Assembly (NCBI GenBank): GCA_029778945.1
Contig: JAKPBN010000439.1
Span: 1-46,164 of the forward strand
Origin: Spirochaetota bacterium
Lineage (GTDB): Bacteria; Spirochaetota; Spirochaetia; Treponematales; Rectinemataceae
DNA length: 46,164 nt
Direction of reading: 5' to 3'
Shown here: positions 7,691 to 15,072 of the stretch, piece by piece
Layout: the number at the start of each line of letters is the position of its first letter
Numbering within the stretch: position 1 is the stretch's first letter
The notes under the pieces: generated by a model
Seen by the model: only the letters and a program-made list of their open reading frames with translations
Told to the model about the DNA's origin: nothing
Databases searched by the model: none
Position numbers and translations under genes: made by a program

Positions 7691-8649
7691 GGCCCTTCCC
7701 TGGACCTAGGTTGCGCGCCACCTCTCTGCTCCGTCCTGTTGCTCTGGTCCTCTGCCTCGCGGTCCTGGGCTCCTGCGCGACAAGCCCCCGCCAGGCGGCC
7801 AAGGCCAGCCTCGTCAAGGTGGAGCCCATGCACTGGCGCATCGAGGCCCCGGGGGCCAGGATCGACATCCTGGGGACAATCCACTTTGGCGTCCCCGGCG
7901 CCCCTGGCTTGCCCCCGAAGGTCATAGAGGCCCTGGATGGGGCGGACAGGCTCTATGCCGAGCTTTCGAGCGCCGATTACCTGGGAGCCCAGGGGGCTGT
8001 CACTAGGCTCATAGCCGCCTCGATCCTTCCGCCAAGCAAGGGCCTTGGCTCCTATCTTGGGGAAAAGGACCGGGCCGAGCTCGAGGAGATCCTCGGGCAG
8101 GCCCAGTACGAGGCCCTGGCGCGCTTCAAGCCCTGGGTGATGAACCTCGTCCTCACCCAGGCCGTCTATGCCCAGGTCGGCCTCGACCCGTCCCAGGGCC
8201 TCGATGTCCTCGCTTATTCCCGGGCCGGGAAGCGGGACATCCAGGGCCTCGACAGCCTCGAGTCCCAGATGGCCATCCTCGACGCAGGCAGTGTCGAGGA
8301 GCAGGTGGAAGTCCTCCTGGACAGCCTCGGGCGCTATCGGACCGGGGAGCTTGAGCGGCTATGCAGGGAGCTTGTCGAGGCCTACGGAAAGGACGATGAG
8401 GCGGGCATCGCCAGGCTTATCGCCGCCTCCGAGGAGTCTGGTCCCCCCGGCCCGGATGCCGCTTCCTATGAGAAGGTCTTTGCCGCGAGAAACCGGGCCT
8501 GGGCCCAGACGATGGCGGGGATGCTTGAGGAGGGAGGCCGCTACTTTGTCTTTGCCGGAGCCGGGCATTTTGTGGGCCAGGCCTCGGTCTTTGACATCCT
8601 GGCCGACATGGGAATTCTCCAGCCCAGGCCCCCGCGGGCGGGCCATTGA
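7687..8649 (+). CDS. TraB/GumN (TIKI-like) family lipoprotein
   Basis: A 320-residue predicted lipoprotein of the TraB/PrgY/GumN superfamily, metal-dependent proteases related to eukaryotic TIKI. The N-terminus is hydrophobic and ends in a lipobox VLGSC (Cys 30 from the TTG used). Family motifs are ILGTIHFG, the Glu in RLYAELSS about 35 residues later and FAGAGHFVGQASVF near the C-terminus, matching the GTxH, E and GxxH positions of the active site. The TTG at 7687 overlaps the gltX stop; a TTG at 7711 would give a shorter, more typical signal peptide and is an alternative. No strong ribosome site supports either. The TGA stop lies in the -35 box of the glnS promoter. Substrate unknown. Confidence 0.8.
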   Translation: MRPFPGPRLRATSLLRPVALVLCLAVLGSCATSPRQAAKASLVKVEPMHWRIEAPGARIDILGTIHFGVPGAPGLPPKVIEALDGADRLYAELSSADYLGAQGAVTRLIAASILPPSKGLGSYLGEKDRAELEEILGQAQYEALARFKPWVMNLVLTQAVYAQVGLDPSQGLDVLAYSRAGKRDIQGLDSLESQMAILDAGSVEEQVEVLLDSLGRYRTGELERLCRELVEAYGKDDEAGIARLIAASEESGPPGPDAASYEKVFAARNRAWAQTMAGMLEEGGRYFVFAGAGHFVGQASVFDILADMGILQPRPPRAGH

Positions 8650-8675
8650 CCCCCGGGAGTCCTTGAAGCCATAGT
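8646..8675 (+). promoter_or_regulatory. glnS promoter
   Basis: -35 TTGACC (8646-8651), an 18-bp spacer and -10 CATAGT (8670-8675). The stop codon TGA of the TraB-like gene (8647-8649) is inside the -35 box. Confidence 0.55.
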
Positions 8676-8715
8676 GTCCTTGCCGCGCCCCTGAAGCGTG
8701 GACAAGGAGCATTCC

Positions 8716-10464
8716 ATGAGCGAAAGAGAGAGGCCCGAGGGAAGCCAAGACGCCGCCGCCGGGGAAGGACCCGGCCTGGATTTTATCCGGGAGGCGGTCA
8801 CCCAGGACCTGGCCCAGGGCCGGTATAGCTATGTCCGCACCCGCTTTCCCCCCGAGCCCAATGGCTGGCTCCACATCGGCCACACCAAGGCCTTCCTCAT
8901 CGACTTTGGCGTCGCCGCGGATTTCAAGGGCCGCTGCAACCTCCGCTTCGACGACACGAATCCCGAGAAGGAGGACATGTCCTATGTCGAGGCGATCAAG
9001 CGGGACGTGGCCTGGCTGGGCTGCGACTGGGGCGGCCAGGAGCTCTTTGCCTCGGACTACTACGAGGCCCTCTACGAACTAGCCCTTAAGCTCATCCGAA
9101 AGGGGGTCGCCTATGTGGACGACCTCAGCGAGGAGGAGATGAAGGAATACCGGGGCACCAATGTCCCGGACAAGAACAACATCACCTATACGCCCCCCGG
9201 CCGCAACAGCCCCTGGCGGGACCGCTCGGTGGAGGAGAACCTCGACCTCTTTGCCCGCATGCGGGCCGGGGAATTCCCGGACGGGGCCAAGACCCTCCGG
9301 GCCAAGATCGACATGGCCCATCCCAACCTCCTCATGCGGGATCCCACCATGTACCGGATCCGCCGGGAGCCCCACTATCGGACCGGCACAAAATGGTGCA
9401 TCTACCCGATGTACGATTTCCAGCATCCTCTCTCGGACGCCATGGAGGAGGTGACCCATTCCCTCTGCTCCCTGGAGTACGAGATCCACAGGCCCCTCTA
9501 CGACTGGTTTATCCGGGAGGCCGAGGTTTTCCCGACCCGGCAGATCGAGTTCTCCCGCCTCAACATCACCCATACCGTCCTCTCCAAGCGCTGGCTCCTC
9601 CGCCTCGTCAAGGACGGCTGCGTGAAGGGCTGGGACGATCCGCGCATGCCCACCCTGGCGGGCCTGCGCCGGAGGGGCTATACCCCCGAGTCCATCCGGG
9701 ACTTTATCTCCCGGATCGGCATCGCCAAGACCGATTCCATGGTGGACATCCAGCTCCTGGAGCACTGCCTGCGGGAGGACCTCAACAAGAGGGCCAACCG
9801 CGTCATGTCCGTGCTAAAGCCGGTCAAGCTTGTGATCGAGAACTGGCCTGCGGGGCATGTCGAGGAGCTCGAGGCGGTCAACAACCCCGAGGACCCCACC
9901 GCAGGCACCCGGAGGATCCCCTTCACGGGGGAGCTCTACATAGAGCGGGACGACTTCCAGGAAATCCCTCCGCCCAAGTACTTCCGCCTCTTCCCGGGCA
10001 ACTCGGTCCGCCTGCGCTATGGCTACATCGTGACCTGCACGGGCTTTACCAAGGATCCTGCCACCGGGGAGATCACCGAGGTCCGCTGCACCTACGACCC
10101 GGCGACCAAGGGCGGGGACGCGCAGGACAACCGCAAGGTCAAGGGCACTATCCACTGGGTGAGCGCCGCCGGGGCCGTGCCCCTCGAGGCCAGGCTCTAC
10201 GACCATCTCTTCCTGGCCGAGCGGCCCATGGACGTGCCCGAGGGTGTGGATTGGCTTACCACGATAAACACCGCCTCCGAGGAAGTCCTGTCCGGGGCCT
10301 TCGGGGAGCCCAGCCTGGCCGCGTCCAAGGCCGGGGACCGCTACCAGTTTGAGCGCCTTGGCTACTTTGCCTGCGACCCGGATACCACACCGGGGAAGCC
10401 GGTGTTTAATCGCGCCGTCTCCCTCCGGGACTCCTGGGCCAAGATCGAGAAAAAGGGCGGCTGA
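8716..10464 (+). CDS. glnS: Glutaminyl-tRNA synthetase
   Basis: A 582-residue class I synthetase charging tRNA-Gln directly. The HIGH motif reads PPEPNGWLHIGHTKA near residue 46, followed by LRFDDTNPEKE; the KMSKS-type loop reads VLSKRWLLRLV. DPRMPTLAGLRRRGYTPE and the C-terminal two-barrel anticodon-binding region are full-length. AAGGAG lies 6 nt before the ATG at 8716, so this is preferred to the GTG at 8698. An intrinsic terminator follows at 10486-10521. A GlnRS is horizontally acquired in many bacteria; base composition here does not stand out from its neighbours. Confidence 0.96.
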   Translation: MSERERPEGSQDAAAGEGPGLDFIREAVTQDLAQGRYSYVRTRFPPEPNGWLHIGHTKAFLIDFGVAADFKGRCNLRFDDTNPEKEDMSYVEAIKRDVAWLGCDWGGQELFASDYYEALYELALKLIRKGVAYVDDLSEEEMKEYRGTNVPDKNNITYTPPGRNSPWRDRSVEENLDLFARMRAGEFPDGAKTLRAKIDMAHPNLLMRDPTMYRIRREPHYRTGTKWCIYPMYDFQHPLSDAMEEVTHSLCSLEYEIHRPLYDWFIREAEVFPTRQIEFSRLNITHTVLSKRWLLRLVKDGCVKGWDDPRMPTLAGLRRRGYTPESIRDFISRIGIAKTDSMVDIQLLEHCLREDLNKRANRVMSVLKPVKLVIENWPAGHVEELEAVNNPEDPTAGTRRIPFTGELYIERDDFQEIPPPKYFRLFPGNSVRLRYGYIVTCTGFTKDPATGEITEVRCTYDPATKGGDAQDNRKVKGTIHWVSAAGAVPLEARLYDHLFLAERPMDVPEGVDWLTTINTASEEVLSGAFGEPSLAASKAGDRYQFERLGYFACDPDTTPGKPVFNRAVSLRDSWAKIEKKGG

Positions 10465-10485
10465 GGCTCAGTCGGTCAGTGGTAA

Positions 10486-10521
10486 GAAAGAGCCGGTCCC
10501 TGGGACCGGCTCTTTCTTTTT
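10486..10521. terminator. Intrinsic terminator after glnS, probably bidirectional
   Basis: A perfect 15-bp inverted repeat (10486-10500 with 10502-10516) with GC-rich core AGCCGGTCCC, followed by a T run to 10521. It sits between convergent glnS and the minus-strand membrane protein gene. The minus-strand side is less T-rich. Confidence 0.9.
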
Positions 10522-10530
10522 CCCGGCTTA

Positions 10531-11046
10531 TCAGGCTCGAGCCTTGGGCTTGCGGATGATCGTGAGGGCCAGGCTAGTCATGGCCACGAAGAGGCTGATA
10601 TGGGCTATGGCGTAGAGGATGGCCCGGAGAGGCGGGCCTCCCAGGAAGCTGGCCTCGACCATGGCGAGGCCGATGCCGGGGACATAGCCGTTCACCTGCG
10701 CATAGCCCTTGATCATCATCAGGGCGAAGGTCCCGGTGGCGCCCAGGTGATAGAGGGACGTAAACAAGGCGATTTTTTTCGTCTTGCCGTTTCCCTCGCT
10801 GAGGTTTTCTCTAGAGATCCATAAGACTGCAGCCAGGATGAGGGGAATGACCCCGAAAAGGACAAGGAAATGGCCGTGGGAGAGGTTGAGGAAGGCCGAT
10901 GCGACCTGGAAATCCGCTATTCCAAGCCTAGCCCCAGCCCCCCGCGTGGTCTCCCGGACAATAAGGCCTATGACGAGGCTGAGGGGCAGGGAGATGAGGG
11001 CCGTGGCTAGATTCTGGGAAATCTGCTTGTCGATGCCTTGTTTCAT
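10531..11046 (-). CDS. Four-helix membrane protein, DUF2871-like
   Basis: A 171-residue integral membrane protein with four hydrophobic segments near residues 15-32, 58-76, 92-110 and 135-160. LNLSHGHFLVLFGVIPLIL followed by LYHLGATGTFALMMIKGYAQV resembles the pattern I remember for DUF2871 proteins, where a His-x-His comes before a long hydrophobic helix; this match is tentative. The start at 11046 is chosen over 11058 because GGAGG lies 5 nt before it. No function is known. A short GCCGG/CCGGC hairpin lies upstream in its leader. Confidence 0.6.
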   Translation of the reverse strand: MKQGIDKQISQNLATALISLPLSLVIGLIVRETTRGAGARLGIADFQVASAFLNLSHGHFLVLFGVIPLILAAVLWISRENLSEGNGKTKKIALFTSLYHLGATGTFALMMIKGYAQVNGYVPGIGLAMVEASFLGGPPLRAILYAIAHISLFVAMTSLALTIIRKPKARA

Positions 11047-11213
11047 GAATGCCTCCATTTTCGGGATGCCGGACTAGCCCGGCAACAAGGCTAAAATACC
11101 GGTATCGCGGGGGAAAGGTCATAAATAAACTACGTGGATGAAAAACGCATTTTCACGGGCTGAAAAGAGCTCAAGCTGACGATGTTATTAGGCTTCAAAG
11201 CCCAGGAGGGGGC

Positions 11214-11241
11214 TTGCATTTCCGGTTTGTTGTTATATAAC
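11214..11241 (+). promoter_or_regulatory. Promoter of the LivK-like gene
   Basis: -35 TTGCAT (11214-11219), a 16-bp spacer and -10 TATAAC (11236-11241). The -10 lies in a perfect 10-bp palindrome GTTATATAAC (11232-11241). A TTTTCA/TGAAAA hairpin lies farther upstream (11150-11166). Confidence 0.6.
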
Positions 11242-11270
11242 GTTGCACAGAATCAACTCCGGAGGTTTCT

Positions 11271-12395
11271 GTGCGCAATCTTTTCCGCTTCGGCCTGGTG
11301 GCCCTAGCCGCCCTCTCCTTTTTTTCCTGCGGCTCCAAGACTTCAGAGATCAAGATCGGCTCCATCAACCCCGTCACCGGCGAGGCGGCCACCTTTGGCA
11401 CCTCCACCAAGAACGGGGCTACCCTCGCCGCCGAGGAGTGGAACAAGGCCGGCGGCGTGCTTGGCAAGCAGATCAAGCTTGTCTACGCCGACGACAAGGG
11501 CGATCCTGCCGAGGGAGCCACGGTCTTTACCAAGCTCATCCAGGAAGTGAAGGTCGTGGCCATCGTGGGCGGCATCACCTCCAGGGTGGCCCTCGCCGGC
11601 GCCCCCATCGCCCAGGCCGCCAAGGTTCCCATGCTCAGCCCCACCGCCACCAACGAGAAGGTGACCGAGGCCGGAGACTACATCTTCCGCTCCTGCTTTA
11701 TCGACTCCTTCCAGGGCCGGGTGGCCGCCAAGTACGCCATCGAGGGATTCAAGGCCAAGACCGCCGCGATCATCTTCGACATCGGCAACGACTACTCCAA
11801 GGGTCTTGCGGAGAACTTCACCGCCACCTTCACCGCCCTCGGCGGCAAGGTTGTGACCACCGAGGCCCACCCCACCGCGGCCGTGGACTTCAAGGCCCAG
11901 CTGACCAAGATCATCCGGGCCAAGCCCGACGTGGTCTACATCCCGGACTTCTACAACGACGTGGCCCTCATCGCCCGCCAGATCCGGGAGCTTGGCTACA
12001 AGGGCAACCTTGTAGGCTGTGACGGCTGGGATTCCCCTGAGCTCGCCAAGATCGCCGGCGCCGCCATCGAGGGCGGAGTCTTCACCAACCACTACTCCAA
12101 GGACGATACCCGCCCCGTGGTCCAGGAATTCGTGGCCAAGTACAAGGCCCGCTTCAATGCCGAGCCCGATGCCCTTGGCGTCCTCGCCTACGACGGCATG
12201 AACATCATGCTCGACTCCATCAAGCGCGCCGGCTCCACCGATGGCCAGGCCATCAGGGATGCCCTGGCGGCCACCAAGCTTGACACGGTCACCGGCACGA
12301 TCACCTACGACGAGAAGCGCAACCCCGTGAAGTCCGCCGTCATCGTCGAGATGAAGGGCGGGGCCCAGGTCTACCGCACCACCGTCAATCCCTGA
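11271..12395 (+). CDS. Branched-chain amino acid-type ABC substrate-binding lipoprotein
   Basis: A 374-residue type I periplasmic-binding protein of the LivJ/LivK family. A short signal peptide ends in lipobox LSFFSC with Cys 20 as the lipidated residue. IKIGSINPVTGEAATFG begins the first lobe, the typical Leu/Ile/Val-binding entry; KVPMLSPTATN and the AVDFKAQLTKI region fit the two-lobed receptor. The start is GTG at 11271 with GGAGG 6 nt upstream. It is a single-gene unit: its own promoter and a strong terminator flank it, with no permease or ATPase genes nearby. The transporter partner must be elsewhere, and the ligand is not necessarily a branched-chain amino acid. Confidence 0.88.
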   Translation: MRNLFRFGLVALAALSFFSCGSKTSEIKIGSINPVTGEAATFGTSTKNGATLAAEEWNKAGGVLGKQIKLVYADDKGDPAEGATVFTKLIQEVKVVAIVGGITSRVALAGAPIAQAAKVPMLSPTATNEKVTEAGDYIFRSCFIDSFQGRVAAKYAIEGFKAKTAAIIFDIGNDYSKGLAENFTATFTALGGKVVTTEAHPTAAVDFKAQLTKIIRAKPDVVYIPDFYNDVALIARQIRELGYKGNLVGCDGWDSPELAKIAGAAIEGGVFTNHYSKDDTRPVVQEFVAKYKARFNAEPDALGVLAYDGMNIMLDSIKRAGSTDGQAIRDALAATKLDTVTGTITYDEKRNPVKSAVIVEMKGGAQVYRTTVNP

Positions 12396-12416
12396 TTCTA
12401 CGCACTAGTACAATAG

Positions 12417-12446
12417 GCGGGGACCCTTGGTCCCCGCTTTTTTTTT
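12417..12446 (+). terminator. Intrinsic terminator after the LivK-like gene
   Basis: Stem GCGGGGACC (12417-12425), loop CTT, stem GGTCCCCGC (12429-12437), then nine T residues (12438-12446). Confidence 0.93.
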
Positions 12447-12483
12447 CTTGACTCCGGCCCTTCTAGGATGGCCTGAACGGGTT

Positions 12484-12489
12484 TACAAT
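12484..12489 (+). promoter_or_regulatory. Likely -10 box of pepF
   Basis: TACAAT lies 7 nt before the pepF ATG at 12497, the same geometry as other leaderless candidates here. A good -35 at the right distance is not seen; TTGACT at 12448 is too far upstream for this -10. Confidence 0.4.
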
Positions 12490-12496
12490 GCTGGCT

Positions 12497-14293
12497 ATGA
12501 GTGAAGCACAGCTGAGAGACAGAAAAACCCTGGACAAGAAGTATCTGTGGAACGCAGAAAGCGTCTTCGCCGACCGCGCCGCCTGGAAGGCCGAGCTGGC
12601 AGCCGTGACTGCGGCCCTGCCGGCCCTGGCGGCCAAGGCCGGGAGCATCGAGAAAGGCGGGCCCTCCGGCCTGGCCGATCTCTTTGAGGCCATCGAAGGC
12701 ATCATAAACCGGGCGGGCAAGCTCTATGTCTATGCCTCCATGGCCCAGGCCTGCGACACCGGGGACGTGGAGGCCCAGGGCATGAATGGCCAGGCCGGCG
12801 CCCTCTTTGGGCAGTGCCTCGCCACGATCGCCTTCCAGGAGCCCGAGACCCTCGCCCTGGGCCGGGACAAGGTCTTTGCCTGGCTCGACGCCGAGCCGCG
12901 GCTCAAGGTCTACCGCCACAACCTGGAAAACCTCTTCCGCAAGCAGGAGCATGTGCGCTCCGCCGAGGTCGAGGAGCTTCTGGGCATGGTCTTCGAGGTC
13001 TTCCAGAGCGCCATCACCACCCACGACCTCCTCGTGGACGCGGACCTCAAATTCGCGCCCGCCAAGGGCATCGAGGTGGCCCAGGGGACCATCGACAAAC
13101 TCATGGGGGACGCGGACCGGGAAATCCGCCGCCTGGCCTGGCAGAGCTACTGCGATGGCCACATAGCGATGGAGAACACCCTGGCCTCGGCCCTGACCAC
13201 GGCCATGAAGGCCGATGTCTTCAATGCCCGGGCCCGGCGCTTTGACACCGCCATCTCCGCGGCCCTCTTCGAGCACGACATACCCCGGGCAGTCTATGAC
13301 TCCACGGTGGACACTTTCAAGAAAAACCTCCCGGTCTGGCACCGCTATTGGAAGGTTAGGCGCAAGGCCCTGGGGGTGGACAGGCTCCAGCACTGGGACA
13401 TCTGGGCGCCCATAGCCAAGGACCAGCCCCGCATTCCCTACGAGAAGGGCGTGGACATCATCTGCTCGGCCCTGGAGCCCCTGGGCAAGCCCTATGTGGA
13501 CACCCTCAGGGCCGGCTGCCTCCGGGACCGCTGGGTCGATGTCTATCCCACGGTGGGCAAGAGCTCGGGCGCCTTTTCCACGGGCTGGAAGGGCATGTCC
13601 CCCTTTGTGAAGATGCAGTGGACCGACGACCTGTCCTCCCTCTCCACCCTCGCCCATGAGCTCGGGCATTCCATGCACTCCTGGCATACCTGGCAGAGCC
13701 AGCCCTCGATCTATGCCGACTACTCCATCTTTGTGGCCGAGGTGGCGTCTAACTTTAACCAGGCCCTGGTCCGGGCCCACCTCTTTGAGACCGAGAAGGA
13801 CAAGCAGTTCCAGATCGCCGTGATCGAGGAGGCCATGGAGAATATCCACAGGTACTTCTTTATCATGCCCACCCTGGCCCGCTTTGAGCTCGAGATGCAC
13901 CGCCGCCTCGAGGAGGGCCAGGCCGTCACCGCCTCGGACATGAATTCACTGATGGCCGACCTCTTTGACGAGGGCTATGGCGGGGAGCTCGAGGTGGACC
14001 GCCACCGGGAGGGCTCGACCTGGGCCCAGTTCTCCCACCTGTACATGAACTACTACGTCTTCCAGTACACGACGGGCATCAGCGCCGCCCACGCCCTCTC
14101 TGCGCCCATCCTGGCCGGGGACAAGGCCGCCGCGGGCCGCTATATCGACTTCCTTTCCGCCGGCTCCTCGGGCTACCCCGTGGAAGTCCTGCGAAAGGCC
14201 GGAGCCGACATGCGGACCCCCGCGGCTATCGAAAAGACCTTTGAGGTCCTTTCGGGCCTCGTGGACCGCCTGGAAAGCCTGACCAAGGCCTGA
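12497..14293 (+). CDS. pepF: M3 family oligoendopeptidase (PepF-like)
   Basis: A 598-residue cytoplasmic zinc metallopeptidase that cleaves short peptides. The HExxH zinc site is HELGH at residues 387-391, in the context SLSTLAHELGHSMHSWH, and the third ligand Glu is expected in the FVAEVASNFNQ helix about 25 residues later. The upstream helical domain and C-terminal YxxGxxGGEL-like segment (FDEGYGGELEVD) fit the family, as does the length of about 600. ATG 12497 is preferred over ATG 12488 because the latter overlaps the likely -10 box and no ribosome site exists. It is flanked by terminators on both sides and so is transcribed alone. Confidence 0.92.
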   Translation: MSEAQLRDRKTLDKKYLWNAESVFADRAAWKAELAAVTAALPALAAKAGSIEKGGPSGLADLFEAIEGIINRAGKLYVYASMAQACDTGDVEAQGMNGQAGALFGQCLATIAFQEPETLALGRDKVFAWLDAEPRLKVYRHNLENLFRKQEHVRSAEVEELLGMVFEVFQSAITTHDLLVDADLKFAPAKGIEVAQGTIDKLMGDADREIRRLAWQSYCDGHIAMENTLASALTTAMKADVFNARARRFDTAISAALFEHDIPRAVYDSTVDTFKKNLPVWHRYWKVRRKALGVDRLQHWDIWAPIAKDQPRIPYEKGVDIICSALEPLGKPYVDTLRAGCLRDRWVDVYPTVGKSSGAFSTGWKGMSPFVKMQWTDDLSSLSTLAHELGHSMHSWHTWQSQPSIYADYSIFVAEVASNFNQALVRAHLFETEKDKQFQIAVIEEAMENIHRYFFIMPTLARFELEMHRRLEEGQAVTASDMNSLMADLFDEGYGGELEVDRHREGSTWAQFSHLYMNYYVFQYTTGISAAHALSAPILAGDKAAAGRYIDFLSAGSSGYPVEVLRKAGADMRTPAAIEKTFEVLSGLVDRLESLTKA

Positions 14294-14301
14294 TTATGGG
14301 G

Positions 14302-14341
14302 CGGGGGACTGTCCCGATGGAGGGACAGTCCCCCGTTTTTT
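14302..14341 (+). terminator. Intrinsic terminator after pepF
   Basis: A 14-bp perfect stem (14302-14315 with 14322-14335) with loop GATGGA, followed by six T residues. Confidence 0.93.
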
Positions 14342-14360
14342 GTCGAATTTGTTGGCAAAT

Positions 14361-14389
14361 TTGCAAATATATAAAATAGCATATATATT
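14361..14389 (+). promoter_or_regulatory. Promoter of the rhodanese gene, leaderless geometry
   Basis: -35 TTGCAA (14361-14366), a 17-bp spacer and -10 TATATT (14384-14389), then 6 nt to the ATG at 14396. It lies in an unusually AT-rich 60-bp patch for this genome. There is no ribosome-binding sequence. Confidence 0.65.
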
Positions 14390-14395
14390 AAGCAC

Positions 14396-14785
14396 ATGAA
14401 CAAGCCCCGCCGTTTCCTGATCATTTCCGTTTTCTTTATCCTCCTCGCCCAGCTCGGCCTTGCCCAGGGCAAGGCGGCGATTCTTGGCTATCCGGAGCTC
14501 AAGGCCCTTCTCGAGGCCCCCGCCTCCAAGGTCTTGGTCCTCGATGTAAGGACTCTCGAGGAATTCGCCGCTGGCCACATCCCCGGCGCAGTGCTTGCGC
14601 CCTACGACAGCCTAGCCTCAAGCTTCAAAGAGGCCGACAAGGATCGGCCTATTGTCGTCTACTGCCGCTCGGGCCGGCGCTCGGCTATCGCCAAGGCAAC
14701 CTTGGAGGGCATGGGCTACCGCAGGGTGCGGGACTTTGGCGCCTTTGAGTCCTGGAAGGGCAGGGTGGTCACGGGGCCGCGCTAG
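14396..14785 (+). CDS. Exported rhodanese-like domain protein
   Basis: A 129-residue protein with one rhodanese domain behind a cleavable-looking signal peptide (residues 1-23, ending LAQLGLAQG). The domain begins VLVLDVRTLEEFAAGHIPGA, and the catalytic loop is C90-RSGRRS, with the active-site cysteine intact. Such domains carry persulfide sulfur or transfer it to an acceptor; the extracytoplasmic location suggests sulfide or thiosulfate handling or a redox role outside the membrane. The partner is unknown. It is transcribed alone from a leaderless-type promoter. Confidence 0.88.
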   Translation: MNKPRRFLIISVFFILLAQLGLAQGKAAILGYPELKALLEAPASKVLVLDVRTLEEFAAGHIPGAVLAPYDSLASSFKEADKDRPIVVYCRSGRRSAIAKATLEGMGYRRVRDFGAFESWKGRVVTGPR

Positions 14786-14846
14786 AGCCTGCCTTGGACC
14801 CATCCTGAATCCGTCCTTCCCCTAGCATCCGCCCCAGGATGGAGGC

Positions 14847-15072
14847 TATACTCCCTCCCATTGTCCCCGTGGGGGCATACTGGAGGGCGCTCCTGGGCTG
14901 TCGGCCCAGGGAAACCTCCTCCCCGGCGGGGCCCGGGGAGAGGCCAGGCCAATCCGGCGCGCTGCCGTAACCGTCGGTGGGGTGAAATCAGGGCCTTCGC
15001 GGGCGCCAAGGGCGCTCGCGGGCAGCTTGACGGGGGGAGGATCCCTCGCGAGCCGCAGACAGGAGCAACAGT
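14847..15072 (+). promoter_or_regulatory. Promoter and structured leader of glyS
   Basis: A -10-like TATACT (14847-14852) with a weak -35 (TAGCAT) precedes about 215 nt of very GC-rich non-coding sequence before glyS. At least three strong hairpins are visible: CCTGGGC/GCCCAGG (14892-14910), CTCCCCGG/CCGGGGAG (14919-14940) and GCGGGCGC/GCGCTCGC (14999-15019). No long T run ends any of them. The block 14950-14990 is reminiscent of a riboswitch core, but no class could be matched. It could be a cis-regulatory leader or a separate small RNA. AGGAG lies 7 nt before the ATG. Confidence 0.4.

Noticed and set aside
12398-13900. A 500-codon open frame on the minus strand opposite pepF
   Set aside because: It lacks any recognisable domain, ribosome site or promoter and is antisense to a clear peptidase. 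Long antisense frames are expected in GC-rich genes with strong third-position bias.
14940-15000. A cobalamin riboswitch in the glyS leader
   Set aside because: A short stretch resembles part of the core, but the conserved B12 box and the expected helix order could not be found, and glyS is not a usual target.
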